Positions 8,069-17,280 are shown, numbered from the stretch's first letter. The stretch: 64,000 nucleotides of DNA from KBS50 sp042434095 (GCF_042434095.1 NZ_JBHLUE010000020.1:1-64000); one strand, 5' to 3'. The notes: generated by a model not told the origin, from the sequence alone. Numbers and translations are program-made.

Positions 8069-8082
8069 CTACCGGCCGGTAG
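8069..8082. promoter_or_regulatory. Palindromic operator CTACCGGCCGGTAG
   Basis: A perfect 14-bp palindrome sits at the predicted transcript start of the gene at 8129. TACCGNNCGGTA-like palindromes are typical TetR-family sites in actinomycetes. A second TAGG follows it. No TetR gene is adjacent, so the regulator would act from elsewhere. Confidence 0.5.
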
Positions 8083-8128
8083 GTAGGCGTCGGGCCGACC
8101 CCATCCCGGCGGCGGAGGGGACGTACCG

Positions 8129-9520
8129 ATGCGCAACCAGCCCAGCCACCCGCTCCGCCGGCTCGTCGCCGCGGCCGTGCGCCGGTCGCGCCTGGTCGCG
8201 GCCGGAACCGGCCTGATCCTCGCACTCGGGCTGCCGATGCCGGCGGCGGCCGACCCCGGTGACGCCGGCGACCAGCCGCTGCCCGGCTACACCGTCAGCA
8301 TTCCGCCGCTGGCGCCGGCCGTCGTGGACGGCCGGCCGAGCAGCGTGCGCAGCGGGGTGCACGCGCACGCCGGCTACCTCATCGAGGTCCCGCCGCGCTG
8401 GAACGGCGACCTGGTGCTGTGGGCGCACGGCTACCGCGGCCTGGGCACGGTCCTCTCCCCGGAGGCGCCGGGCTTCGACCTGCGCCAGCGACTGCTCAAC
8501 CAGGGGTACGCCTGGGCGTCCTCGTCGTACTACGACAACGGCTTCGACATCCGGGCCGGAGTGCTCGGCACCCAAGACCTCGCCGGCGTCTTCGGCCGCG
8601 CGGTGGGCCGGCCGCACCGGGTCCTGCTCGCGGGCGTCTCGATGGGCGGGTACGTCATCGGCCGGTCGCTGGAGGAGTACCCCGGCTTCTACGCCGGCGC
8701 CCTGCCGATGTGCGGGGTCCTCGGCGACCAGCGCCTGCTCGACTTCTACCTCGACTACAACCTGGTGGCGCAGGACCTCGCGGGCGTGTCCGCCTATCCC
8801 CTGCCGGCCGACTACATGACCGCGGTCGTACCAGGGATCGAGCGCACGCTCGGGCTCGCCGGCCTGACGCCGGGCGGCCCGGACACCACCACCGACCGCG
8901 GCCGGCAGCTGCGGGCAATCACCATCAACCGGTCCGGCGGACCGCGCCCCGGCGCGGAGGCGGCGTTCGCGGTGTGGAAGGACTTCCTGTTCTCGATCGC
9001 CACCACCGACGGCGGCGACTCACCCGCGCAGCGGCCGGGGCAGTTGGCCACCAACGTGCTCACCCGGTATCGCCCGGACGCCCCGGCGCCGGTGAACGCC
9101 ACGGTGCGCCGGGTGCTCCCGGAGAACCTGTGGCAGCGGCTGTCCCCGGGGCTCACCCAGGTGCCGCGGATCTCCGGCCGGCCGGGCGCTCCCGTGCTGT
9201 CCCTGCACGACCTGGGCGACCTGTTCGTGCCGTTCGGGATGGAGCAGGACTACCGCGCCGACGTCATCCGCAACCGGCAGGGCCGGTTCCTGGTGCAACG
9301 CGCCGTCCGGGCCGCGCAGCACTGCGAGTTCAGCCCCGCCGAGGTGGGCGCCGCGTGGGACGACCTGGCCCGATGGGTACGGGACGGCATCCGGCCCGCC
9401 GGCGACGACGTGTCCGACCCGCGGGTGGTGGCGTCCGCCGGGTACGGCTGCCGGTTCAGCGATCCCGCCGCGTACGCCGCGGGCGGCGGCACCCGGCGGC
9501 TCTTCCCGGCCTGCCCTTGA
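8129..9520 (+). CDS. Secreted alpha/beta-hydrolase
   Basis: 463 residues. A long basic N-terminus and hydrophobic core make a signal peptide ending AAA (about residue 41). The alpha/beta-hydrolase core has an oxyanion region (LVLWAHGYRG) and nucleophile Ser171 in GVSMGGY; the acid is possibly in HDLGDLFVPF and the His in AQHCEF near the C-terminus. Several Cys (MCGVL, QHCEF, YGCRF, PACP) suggest disulfides outside the cell. The overall plan resembles tannase/feruloyl-esterase-like secreted hydrolases, but the substrate cannot be read from the sequence. The ATG at 8129 has GGAGGGG upstream, and promoter and palindrome suggest repression by a TetR-type factor. Confidence 0.8.
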   Translation: MRNQPSHPLRRLVAAAVRRSRLVAAGTGLILALGLPMPAAADPGDAGDQPLPGYTVSIPPLAPAVVDGRPSSVRSGVHAHAGYLIEVPPRWNGDLVLWAHGYRGLGTVLSPEAPGFDLRQRLLNQGYAWASSSYYDNGFDIRAGVLGTQDLAGVFGRAVGRPHRVLLAGVSMGGYVIGRSLEEYPGFYAGALPMCGVLGDQRLLDFYLDYNLVAQDLAGVSAYPLPADYMTAVVPGIERTLGLAGLTPGGPDTTTDRGRQLRAITINRSGGPRPGAEAAFAVWKDFLFSIATTDGGDSPAQRPGQLATNVLTRYRPDAPAPVNATVRRVLPENLWQRLSPGLTQVPRISGRPGAPVLSLHDLGDLFVPFGMEQDYRADVIRNRQGRFLVQRAVRAAQHCEFSPAEVGAAWDDLARWVRDGIRPAGDDVSDPRVVASAGYGCRFSDPAAYAAGGGTRRLFPACP

Positions 9521-9541
9521 GCGTCCGGCCGCGGGCGCGCC

Positions 9542-9587
9542 GACGCCCGGCCCGACCCACCATTGTCGGTGGGCCGGGCCCGGCGTC
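9542..9587. terminator. Bidirectional hairpin between converging genes
   Basis: Nearly complementary 20-base arms (9542-9561 and 9568-9587) around a 6-base loop lie between the stops at 9520 and 9611. Confidence 0.7.
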
Positions 9588-9610
9588 TGGATGTCGGCGC
9601 AGGGAAGGCG

Positions 9611-10399
9611 TCAGCCGACCCGGGCGCCCGTCCGGCCCCGCCGGCGTCGCAGCACGACGGTCAGCAGAATCAACAGCGCGCCGAGCACCACCGCCGCGAC
9701 CCCGAAGGTGAGCTGCGGCACGATGCTGCCGCCGGTGACCGGCAACGGGGAGCCGGAGCCGGCGCCGCGCGGGAAGATGGTCAGCACCAGGCTGGCGGTG
9801 TCACCGGTCCGCAGCCCGGTCGCGGTGACCTGGATGCTGCCGGTCCGGCAGATCCGGACCACCGTGGTGAAGTGACCGTCGCCGTCGGCCCGCACGGTGA
9901 TGGGCCGCGGCAGCCGGTGGGAGCCCCGGCAGTAGCCACCGTCGCCGGTGTTGGTCGGCGACGGGGACGGCGAGTGGTGCGTCCGCGTCGGCCAGGGCCA
10001 CGGCGAGTGGCGCCCGTCGCCGGGCCCGTCTGCCAGCGGCGCCATCGCGCCCACGCCGCCGTTGGCCGGCGGGGCCGGCGCCACGGCCGGAGCGGCCGGA
10101 CCGGCCGGACCGGCCGCGGTGGGCAGCACCGAGAAGGTCAGCCGCACCAGCTCGTTGGCGCCGAAGTTGTTGCCCACGATGGTCACCGGGTCACCGGCGA
10201 GGACGGTCGGGTCCGGGCTGGTCAGCGACGGCTCGGTGGGCGGGTACGCCGGCGGCTGCGGCGTGACGGTGGCCGGCGGCGTCGTCGGCGTCGGCTCGCT
10301 GGGCTGCGGCGTGAAAGGCTGAGCAGCCCCCGCCGCGGTCGGGACACCCCAGAGGGCGACCCCGGCGGTGATCGCGATCATGATGCGGGAAAGCCGCAT
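9611..10399 (-). CDS. LPXTG-type cell-wall-anchored protein in exopolysaccharide locus
   Basis: 262 residues. Signal peptide 1-25, then a Pro/Thr-rich region (28-75) and a domain that includes an IPT-like VTIVGNNFGANELVRL segment. A His/Pro/Ser-rich middle follows, then a beta-rich segment. The C-terminus is a classic sorting signal: LPVTG (219-223), a hydrophobic helix and RRRR. A class-E or class-A type sortase elsewhere would attach it to peptidoglycan. The ATG at 10399 has AAAGGA. It follows the DUF4012 gene by 14 bases, so it is co-expressed with exopolysaccharide genes. A surface adhesin or polymer-tethering role is inferred. Confidence 0.82.
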   Translation of the reverse strand: MRLSRIMIAITAGVALWGVPTAAGAAQPFTPQPSEPTPTTPPATVTPQPPAYPPTEPSLTSPDPTVLAGDPVTIVGNNFGANELVRLTFSVLPTAAGPAGPAAPAVAPAPPANGGVGAMAPLADGPGDGRHSPWPWPTRTHHSPSPSPTNTGDGGYCRGSHRLPRPITVRADGDGHFTTVVRICRTGSIQVTATGLRTGDTASLVLTIFPRGAGSGSPLPVTGGSIVPQLTFGVAAVVLGALLILLTVVLRRRRGRTGARVG

Positions 10400-10413
10400 G
10401 GCAGATCCTTTCT

Positions 10414-12195
10414 TCACTGGTTGCATGGTGGCGCGGAACTGATCGAGGTGGTCCACGGCGTGACGCCCGGGGTGAGCCAGAGGTCGGGCCTACCGGTGGC
10501 GGTGGGTGGGGCGGAGACGGTGACCTCCAGGGTCCGGGACTGGCCGGGCCGCAGGTCCACGGCGGCGATGCCGACTTGGCGGCGACGTTCCCGCCCGCTG
10601 CCGATCGCGACGCGTCGGCCGTCCAGCGCGGCCGAGAGCACGCTGCCGCCCGCCGGGCTGTAGACGGCCACCAGGGTGCGGGCGGTGTAGCCGGGGATGG
10701 CCGAGGCCTTCGTGAATCCGAAGCCGAGGACCGACTCGGACAATCCGGTGTGCGGCGCGGTCGAGGCGAGGGTGACCCGTACGGCGTACTCCCGCCGGCC
10801 GCCCGGCTCGCAGGCGCCGGCCGTCAGCTTCGCCGTGCCCACCAGGTAGTAGCCGAGCTTGGCGCCGGTGCCGTCGTTGAGGAAGACGCCGACGGTCGGC
10901 CGGGTCTCCTGGTCGGGCAGGACGCCGCCCAGCCGGGTGTCCACCACCTCGGCCTGCTCGTCCGGATGTGCGCTCCAGAACAGCAGCCGCCGCTCGGCCA
11001 GGACGCTGCCGAGCGCCGTGGCCACCGCCGGCAGATTCACCGGACGGGTGAGCAGCGCGTCGAACACGGCCTTGGCGGAGCGGGCGTAGTACTCGTCCTG
11101 CTGGACCGGGGTGGCCCGGCGGTAGACGTCGGCGAGCAGCGTCCGCACGGCGGTGGCGCTGGTCAGCGTCCCGCCGCCCGGCACGGTCACCGGGCCGACG
11201 GCGCGGAGAAGATAGGCCAGCGCCACCGGGTCGGTGGCCAGCACGCCGTCCACCGACTCCCCGGTGCGCAGCCGGTACATCTCGCGGTAGCGCGCGGCCG
11301 CTGCGGAGAAGTCGGGGCTGAGGTTCACGTCGGCCGCATAGATGCCGGGCAGGTCGCCGTACAGGTTGCGCAGGTCCCGGTCCACCGGAAGGGCGAACAG
11401 CCCCATTCCGGTCGCGCTGCCCTGGTCCGTGATCCGGATCCGGCCGTTCGCCACCCGGATCACCGCGTACGCGCCAATCATCCCGCCGGTGGCCCGCAGC
11501 TCGGCGGGGTTCTGGAAGGCCAGCAGGTAGCTGCGCTGCCCCGCGCCGCCGAGCAGCCGCGGCAGCAGCGTGCCGGCGCGATGGGCCGCGGAGGTGAGCC
11601 GGGCCAGCTGGTCGAGCGTGCTCCGCAGCTGGCCGACGGCGTCGCCGACCGGCCGCACCAGGTGGGCGGTCGGCGGGTTGAAGGCGGCCCGGACGCGCTG
11701 CGCGGCCACGTCGGCCTCGCCCAGCGGGGCGCTCGCCCGGCGCAGCGCCGACGGGTCGATCCGGCCGTTCCGGGGGGCCAGCGAGGCCACGTCCACGGCC
11801 AGCAACCGGGGAAACACCTGCCGGGCGATGTCGTCGACCGCCGCGGCAATCTCGTGGGTGGCGGCCAGGTTGTTGCCGGCGTACGGGGTATGGGCCGCCG
11901 CCCACCACACCGGGTCGGTGGAGCTTGTCCGTGCCGCCGCTGCCTGCTGCTGCAACGCGTCGAGGGTGCGCCGGGCCTGGGGAACGTTCTCCGCGGCGAT
12001 CTGCTCGGCGAGGGCGCGGGCCAGTCCGACGGCGTTGGTCAGGTGACCGCGGGTCTGCCACACCCGGCCGCCCACCCAACCGGCCGTGAGCAGGAGAAGC
12101 GCGCCCACCACCAGCGCCGTCAGGAGGGTCCGCCGGAACGATGCCCGGCGTCGCCATCCCCTGACCGGTCGGACCAGGCTCCTCACGGCAATCAC
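10414..12195 (-). CDS. DUF4012 family membrane protein
   Basis: 593 residues. A basic cytoplasmic start is followed by one membrane segment (about 25-46); the rest is predicted outside. The body matches the DUF4012 layout I know from exopolysaccharide clusters, with YLLAFQNPAELRATGGMIGAYAV, then NLSPDFSAAAARYREMY and a basic region before the C-terminus (RVAIGSGRERRRQ). The biochemical role of the family is not established. Start GTG at 12195 behind a G-run; a GTG three codons on is an alternative. Operon with the LPXTG gene; the glycosyltransferase and kinase genes lie just upstream on the same strand. Confidence 0.82.
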   Translation of the reverse strand: MIAVRSLVRPVRGWRRRASFRRTLLTALVVGALLLLTAGWVGGRVWQTRGHLTNAVGLARALAEQIAAENVPQARRTLDALQQQAAAARTSSTDPVWWAAAHTPYAGNNLAATHEIAAAVDDIARQVFPRLLAVDVASLAPRNGRIDPSALRRASAPLGEADVAAQRVRAAFNPPTAHLVRPVGDAVGQLRSTLDQLARLTSAAHRAGTLLPRLLGGAGQRSYLLAFQNPAELRATGGMIGAYAVIRVANGRIRITDQGSATGMGLFALPVDRDLRNLYGDLPGIYAADVNLSPDFSAAAARYREMYRLRTGESVDGVLATDPVALAYLLRAVGPVTVPGGGTLTSATAVRTLLADVYRRATPVQQDEYYARSAKAVFDALLTRPVNLPAVATALGSVLAERRLLFWSAHPDEQAEVVDTRLGGVLPDQETRPTVGVFLNDGTGAKLGYYLVGTAKLTAGACEPGGRREYAVRVTLASTAPHTGLSESVLGFGFTKASAIPGYTARTLVAVYSPAGGSVLSAALDGRRVAIGSGRERRRQVGIAAVDLRPGQSRTLEVTVSAPPTATGRPDLWLTPGVTPWTTSISSAPPCNQ

Positions 12196-12214
12196 CGGCG
12201 AATAACCCCCAGAT

Positions 12215-12273
12215 CAACTAATTCGGTCTTACGTGCTATTACCTCCGAATCTGTATAGCACGCCGATTAGTTG
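12215..12273 (-). terminator. Two-part inverted repeat between exopolysaccharide genes
   Basis: Two nested stems: an outer one of about 11 bp with one extra base (12215-12226 with 12263-12273) and a perfect inner 8-bp stem (12232-12239 with 12255-12262). The region is AT-richer than its surroundings. It lies after the glycosyltransferase stop (12330) and just before the DUF4012 start (12195). It may be a terminator or attenuator dividing the locus, or an operator of the downstream pair. Confidence 0.5.
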
Positions 12274-12329
12274 TCTGATGCCGACTAGGAGCATGTTGAC
12301 ACGCGAAAGGGCCTAAAGTGCCCAAACCG

Positions 12330-13559
12330 CTATCGGACCGCGGCCGCCTCGGCCAACATCTGCTCGATCTGATCCACCCCGGCCCGCAGCGACATCCGCC
12401 GTAGGTAGCTCTCCCGGGCGCGTTGACCCATCTGGGTCCGGGCCCCGGAGGGGATGGCGGCGGCCAGGGCGAACCGATCGGCCAACGCACGCCAGTCCTC
12501 CGGCGCGCAGGACAGCCCAGCCCGCGCCGTTTCCACGAAGTCCGCCGTGTCCCCGTTGGCGGAGGCCACCACCGGCGAACCGCTCGACAGGGCCGCCTGA
12601 AGCTTGGCGGGCACCATCCCGCGCAGCACCGGGGCGTCCCGCATGAGCACCAGCTGATAGTCGGCGGCGTGATAGAGCGCGGCCATTTCCCCGGCCGGAC
12701 GCTGACCGATGAACCGGACGTTGGTGGCCCCCAGGTCCGCGACGAGCCGGCGGGCCTGTTTCTCCCCCGGACCGGAGCCGACCAGCACGAGATCCAGCAT
12801 GGACCGCGCGTCGGCGGCCGCCCTGATGGCGGTCTCCACCCGCTGGTTCGGCCCGATCGTCCCGGCGTGCATGACGGTGCACCGGTCCCGGTGCCCGATC
12901 GCCGCCCGCGCCTCCCGGCTCGGCAGAGCCGGCGCGAAGATGCGCTCGTCGGTCCAGTTGAGGACCAGCCGCACCCGGTCCGGATGGGCGCCCCGGCACA
13001 CCAGCAGGTCGCGCATGGACGGCGCGCTCACCGCGATGCCGTGCACGGTCTCGTAGACCCGGCGCAGGGCGCCGGCCAGACCGCCGAACAGCAGCCGCCC
13101 GCTGGCCCCGCCGACACTCACCGGTGGGGTGGGCGCGACGCGCGGCCATACGTCCTGCACGTGCAGCACCGTGGGCACCCGACGGATCAGCCGCAGCAGG
13201 GCGCCGGCCGCCATCGCCGTGGCCGGCGCGTCGTAGACGTACAGCGCGTCGATGCCGGCCAGGTATCGCGGCGCGGTCATCGAGGTGGCGGCGGCGAAGC
13301 TGAGGTAGCTGGCCATCCGCCGGATGGAGGAGCCGTCGTGGCTCGGCAGTCGTGGTACGCGCCGGACGGTGAGGCCGCCGCTGGTGCTCTCCTCCCCCCA
13401 GCGCTGGTGGTAGCCGGGGTAGAGCCGGCCGGTGGGATCGACCGGAAAGCCGGTGAGCACCCGCACCTCGTGGCCGCGCTCGGCCAGCTCCTCGGCCAGG
13501 CTGCCGGGGATGAACGCCGGTTCCGGCGGATAGACGTAGCTCAGGATGCCGATCTTCAT
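12330..13559 (-). CDS. Group 4 glycosyltransferase
   Basis: 409 residues. GT-B fold: an N-terminal domain starting MKIGILSYVYPPEPAFIP and a C-terminal donor-binding domain with VMHAGTIGPNQRVE and LVLVGSGPGEKQ. The C-terminal block MVPAKLQAALSSGSPVVAS replaces the usual EPFG-like stretch. It resembles WcaI/fucosyl-type transferases of capsule clusters. Start ATG at 13559 overlaps the kinase stop (ATGA), so it is translationally coupled. The role inferred is addition of one sugar during exopolysaccharide repeat-unit assembly at the cytoplasmic membrane face. Confidence 0.88.
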   Translation of the reverse strand: MKIGILSYVYPPEPAFIPGSLAEELAERGHEVRVLTGFPVDPTGRLYPGYHQRWGEESTSGGLTVRRVPRLPSHDGSSIRRMASYLSFAAATSMTAPRYLAGIDALYVYDAPATAMAAGALLRLIRRVPTVLHVQDVWPRVAPTPPVSVGGASGRLLFGGLAGALRRVYETVHGIAVSAPSMRDLLVCRGAHPDRVRLVLNWTDERIFAPALPSREARAAIGHRDRCTVMHAGTIGPNQRVETAIRAAADARSMLDLVLVGSGPGEKQARRLVADLGATNVRFIGQRPAGEMAALYHAADYQLVLMRDAPVLRGMVPAKLQAALSSGSPVVASANGDTADFVETARAGLSCAPEDWRALADRFALAAAIPSGARTQMGQRARESYLRRMSLRAGVDQIEQMLAEAAAVR

Positions 13560-15064
13560 CGCGGAATCCGGTCGATCTCCGCGGTGGCGTCGCCGGCCGA
13601 CGGCGCGGCCGCGGCCTCGCTCGGCCCCGCCTGCGCCGGCGCGGCCTGGGCCGGCGCGGCCTGGGTCAGCGCGGCCGTCCTTGATCCGTCGCGCAGTCCG
13701 TGCCGGCTGCCGGAGCCGCCGCTGCGGTAGGCGTAGTACTCCGCGGTGGTGTCCCGGCTCATCTTGGTCATGTTGAGCGCACAGCCCAGCAGCCGGGCAT
13801 CGACCCGGCGCAGCGCCTCGACCGCGGCGGTGAGCTGGTCCGCCTGCGTACGGCCCTGCCGGGTGACCAGCAACGCCCCGTCGACCTGCACCGACACCAC
13901 GACCCCGTCGGTGACCGCGAGCAGCGGCGCCGTGTCGATCACAACGATGTCGGCGAGATCCCGCACGACCCCGAGCAGGTCGGCCATGGCCTTGGACCCG
14001 AGCAGTTCGCTGGGGTTGGGCGGGATCGTCCCGGCCGGCAGGACGAGCAGGGACGTGTCGCGCCAGGACTGGAGCGTGGCGCCCAGCTCGGCCTCGCCGA
14101 GCAGCACGTTGGTCAGCCCCGTCCCGCCATCCAGGCCGAGATAGTCGGCGACCTGGGGGCGGCGCAGGTCGGCGTCCACGAGCAGCACTCGCCAGCCCGC
14201 CTCGACGAGCGCGATGGCCAGGTTGCACGCGGTGGTGGACTTGCCCTCACCCTTCACGGCGCTGGTCACCGCGATCACCCGGGCCGGCTCCTGCAGGTCC
14301 ACGAAGCGCAGGTTGGTCCGCAGATTGCGCATCGACTCGGCCCGCGGTGAGCGGCCGGCGCCGCCGGTGATCAGCCGCGACCGGCGGATCTCCCGGTCGT
14401 ACGGGATCTGTGCCAGCAGCGGGGCGCCGGTGAGCCGCGCGAGCGTGCCACCGTCCCGGACCGCGGAGTCGGACATGCCGCGCAGCAGCGCGATCCCGAC
14501 ACCGACGATCAGGCCCAGCAGGCCACCGAGGCCGAGGTTGCGCGCCGGCCGCGGCGACACCGGACCGGGGCTGACCCGAGGACCGTTCACCACTTCCAGC
14601 TTGACCAGCGGATCCTTGTCGCCCGGCCGGGTCTCGATGTCCGTCACGAGCTTGCGGAACTCCGTCGAGACGGCCTCGGCGAGCCGGAGGCACCGCGCCT
14701 GGTCGGTGTCCGTGATGGTGGAGTCCAGCAGCACCGTGTCGGTACGCGGCTTCGCCGTGATCCGGGCCTGGATCTCCCGGGCCGTGAGCCCGAGGTCGCC
14801 CTCCGCGGCGACCGACTGGGCCAGGCGGTCGCTGGTGAGCAGGTCCGAGTACGACTTCACGCGCTGTTGCAGGAAGAGGCTGCCCTGGTAGGCGCCAACG
14901 ATTCCCTGCTCGTTCGGAGACAGCACGAAGTAGGTCGTGGTCGCGGCGTACTTCGGTGCGGTCCGCACCGTCACGAGGCCGGCGAGACCGAGCGCGATGA
15001 TGATCGAGATGAGAACGATCCACCACCGCCGGCGCACCAGGCGCAGCTGGCTCTGCAAGTTCAT
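13556..15064 (-). CDS. Wzz-type chain-length regulator fused to tyrosine autokinase
   Basis: 502 residues. Wzz domain with membrane segments at about 14-33 and 178-196 flanking an external part. The cytoplasmic BY-kinase domain has Walker A VKGEGKSTT (270-278) and Walker A' VLLVDADLRRP (293-303), and ends with EYYAYRSGG. The typical C-terminal tyrosine cluster is reduced to these few Tyr, and an Ala/Gln/Pro-rich tail replaces the rest. Family members control polymer length through phosphorylation cycles. ATG at 15064 with GGGAGGA 9 bases upstream. First gene of the polysaccharide operon. Confidence 0.9.
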   Translation of the reverse strand: MNLQSQLRLVRRRWWIVLISIIIALGLAGLVTVRTAPKYAATTTYFVLSPNEQGIVGAYQGSLFLQQRVKSYSDLLTSDRLAQSVAAEGDLGLTAREIQARITAKPRTDTVLLDSTITDTDQARCLRLAEAVSTEFRKLVTDIETRPGDKDPLVKLEVVNGPRVSPGPVSPRPARNLGLGGLLGLIVGVGIALLRGMSDSAVRDGGTLARLTGAPLLAQIPYDREIRRSRLITGGAGRSPRAESMRNLRTNLRFVDLQEPARVIAVTSAVKGEGKSTTACNLAIALVEAGWRVLLVDADLRRPQVADYLGLDGGTGLTNVLLGEAELGATLQSWRDTSLLVLPAGTIPPNPSELLGSKAMADLLGVVRDLADIVVIDTAPLLAVTDGVVVSVQVDGALLVTRQGRTQADQLTAAVEALRRVDARLLGCALNMTKMSRDTTAEYYAYRSGGSGSRHGLRDGSRTAALTQAAPAQAAPAQAGPSEAAAAPSAGDATAEIDRIPR

Positions 15065-15353
15065 GAAGCCTAGTCCTCCCCTCTGTAGCCGACTAACTCC
15101 GGCGGGCGCCAAAAGGTCGCTCGATCGGCCCGAATTGGTGCAGCCGGAACCGGAGCCGGTGGGCCGGACGGAGCTTTAACCGAATGTAGAGGATCAGATG
15201 CGGGCAGTTACCGCATTCGCCGCGATCCGGGCGTGGCACCTAACTTGATCAAGGGAGGATGCCCGCTCCGGCCCTGGTAGCCTGGTCACTGGTGTGCCGG
15301 GAAGCCTGGTCGGCGAGACGAAACGACCGACCCGCGATCCCTGGAGCCACCTG

Positions 15354-16670
15354 GTGACACCACCCCCGCGCCGCACCCGCGCGCGCCGCCTCTTCGCGTC
15401 ATCGTCCTGGCCGGAGGCCCGGTACCTGGCCGCCGTGCTGCGCACCGAGACGGTTGGCGGCGCGCTCCTGCTGGCCGGTGCCGCCATCGCGCTCGGCTGG
15501 GCCAACACGCCCTGGTCCGACTCGTACCTCCGGCTGGCCCGGCACGTCCCGTGGCCCGGCGGCCACGCCCTGCACCTCGACCTGACGCTGTCGGCCTGGG
15601 CGGCCGACGGGCTGCTGGCGATCTTCTTCTTCGTGGTGGGGCTCGAACTCAAGCGGGAGCTGGTCGCCGGCGACCTGCGCAACCCGCGCCAGGCGGTGCT
15701 GCCCATGGTCGCCGCCGTCGGCGGAATGCTCGTCCCGGCGCTGATCTACACCGGGATCAACCTGTCCACCGCGCGGGGCGCTCCGCAGGGCTGGGCCGTG
15801 CCGACCGCCACCGACATCGCCTTCGCGCTGGCGGTGCTGGCCCTGGTGAACTCGCACCTGCCGCAGGGGCTGCGGGCCTTCCTGCTCACCATGGCGGTGA
15901 TGGACGACCTGTTCGCCATCGTCATCATCGCCGTGTTCTACACCGAGCACCTGAGCCCGCTGCCGCTGCTGGCCGCCGTCGTACCGATCGCCGCGTTCGC
16001 GCTGCTGCTGCGCGCCGGCCGGACCCACTGGTGGGCCCTGCTGCCGCTGGGCCTGCTGGCCTGGGCGTTCGTGCACGCCTCCGGCGTGCACGCGACCGTG
16101 GCCGGAGTGCTGCTCGGGTTCGTGGTTCCGGTGCGGGGACGCGCCGGAGGCCAGCCGGGGCCGGCCGAGCGGTTGGAGCACCGGTGGCGGCCGATCTCGG
16201 CGGGCGTGGCCGTGCCGGTGTTCGCGTTCTTCGCCGCCGGCGTGTCGCTGCGCGGGGTCGATCCCGGACGGCTGCTCGGCGACCCGGTGACGCTCGGGAT
16301 CGTGGCCGGCCTCGTGCTCGGCAAGGCGGCCGGGCTGTTCGGCTCGACCTACCTGGTGGCCCGGTGGACCCGCGCGGAACTGGACGAGGACCTCAGCTGG
16401 GCCGACCTGTTCGGCGTGGCGCTGCTCGGCGGGATCGGCTTCACCGTCGCGCTTCTGCTCGGCGGCCTGGCCTTCGGCGTCGGCACGGAACAGGACGAAC
16501 ACGCCAAGGCCGCCGTGCTGCTCGGCTCCGCGCTCTCGGCCGGGCTGGCCGCCGCGGTGCTACGCCGCCGCAACGCCACGTACCGTCGAGGGTCCGGTGG
16601 GCTCGGCCGGGACGCCGGCGCCGAGGGCGCCCGGCACGGCGGACGGGTCGTCCCGGACCACGCGACGTGA
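15354..16670 (+). CDS. nhaA: Na+/H+ antiporter NhaA
   Basis: 438 residues, about 11-12 membrane segments. Recognised by FFFVVGLELKREL, the TATDIAFALAVL motif with the ion-binding Asp region, MAVMDDLFAIVIIA (two Asp) and a C-terminal GGIGFTVALLLGGLAF. NhaA exchanges cytoplasmic Na+ for external H+ and supports growth at high salt or alkaline pH. Start set at GTG 15354 because GGAG (15343-15346) precedes it; a GTG at 15294 lacks a site. The C-terminal 25 residues are polar and strain-variable in look. It is divergent from the exopolysaccharide operon. Confidence 0.93.
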   Translation: MTPPPRRTRARRLFASSSWPEARYLAAVLRTETVGGALLLAGAAIALGWANTPWSDSYLRLARHVPWPGGHALHLDLTLSAWAADGLLAIFFFVVGLELKRELVAGDLRNPRQAVLPMVAAVGGMLVPALIYTGINLSTARGAPQGWAVPTATDIAFALAVLALVNSHLPQGLRAFLLTMAVMDDLFAIVIIAVFYTEHLSPLPLLAAVVPIAAFALLLRAGRTHWWALLPLGLLAWAFVHASGVHATVAGVLLGFVVPVRGRAGGQPGPAERLEHRWRPISAGVAVPVFAFFAAGVSLRGVDPGRLLGDPVTLGIVAGLVLGKAAGLFGSTYLVARWTRAELDEDLSWADLFGVALLGGIGFTVALLLGGLAFGVGTEQDEHAKAAVLLGSALSAGLAAAVLRRRNATYRRGSGGLGRDAGAEGARHGGRVVPDHAT

Positions 16671-16681
16671 CACCGGGCGGG

Positions 16682-16788
16682 CGCTGACCGCGAGCGCGGC
16701 GTACGCGCGCTGACCACGAGCGCGGCGCGCGTACGCGCGCTGACCGGACGCGCGGCGCGGGTACGCGCGCCGGACGCGCGGCCGGGTC
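16682..16788. repeat. Imperfect about 30-bp tandem repeats after nhaA
   Basis: Three to four units beginning CGCTGACC and containing GCGCGG and TACGCGCGC fill the space between nhaA and the converging small gene. The last unit runs into the 3' end of that gene. Confidence 0.65.
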
Positions 16789-17023
16789 AGTGCCGGGCGG
16801 ACCGGTGGTCCGGCCGGTCCCGGCCGGCCGACCCGGCGGCGTCCGCCCGGTCCTCATCGAGGCCGTCCGGCAGCGCCTCGCTGAACTCCGCGGTCAAATC
16901 GTCGCCGGGCACCGCCACCCGCTCGGCCTCGTCCCGCGCGTCCGGCCGGCCCCGGGCCGGCGGCTCCGGCGCGGTCGTCTCGCCCGCGAACCCGTACTCG
17001 TTCGGCTCATCGTGCCTGGCCAT
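16787..17023 (-). CDS. Small acidic protein, unknown
   Basis: 78 residues, rich in Asp, Glu, Ala, Arg and Pro, with no hydrophobic core and probably disordered. ATG at 17023 with AAGGAG 8 bases upstream supports translation. I do not recognise a family. The C-terminal residues lie in the tandem repeat region, so that part may be unconstrained. The 257 bases upstream (17024-17280) show nothing else. Confidence 0.5.
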   Translation of the reverse strand: MARHDEPNEYGFAGETTAPEPPARGRPDARDEAERVAVPGDDLTAEFSEALPDGLDEDRADAAGSAGRDRPDHRSARH

Positions 17024-17280
17024 CCGTCGCTCCTTGATCTCGCACGCCCCAACGACGCCACCGGACGCCCGGACCGGACGCCCGCGGCGATCCGGCCGCG
17101 ACCGGGCCGCCGCGGCGCCGCTGACCGGCGTCCGGACGGCCCGGCGTCCGGACCGCGACCGCCGTACGGCCGGGCCACCCTGACGCGACGCGGGACGAAT
17201 CCGGCAGTCCGGGTGCTCTACCCGCTCGATGGGCCGATCAATCCGGCCGGCGAACGACCGCCGGCGGCCGGCCGCCGAGC

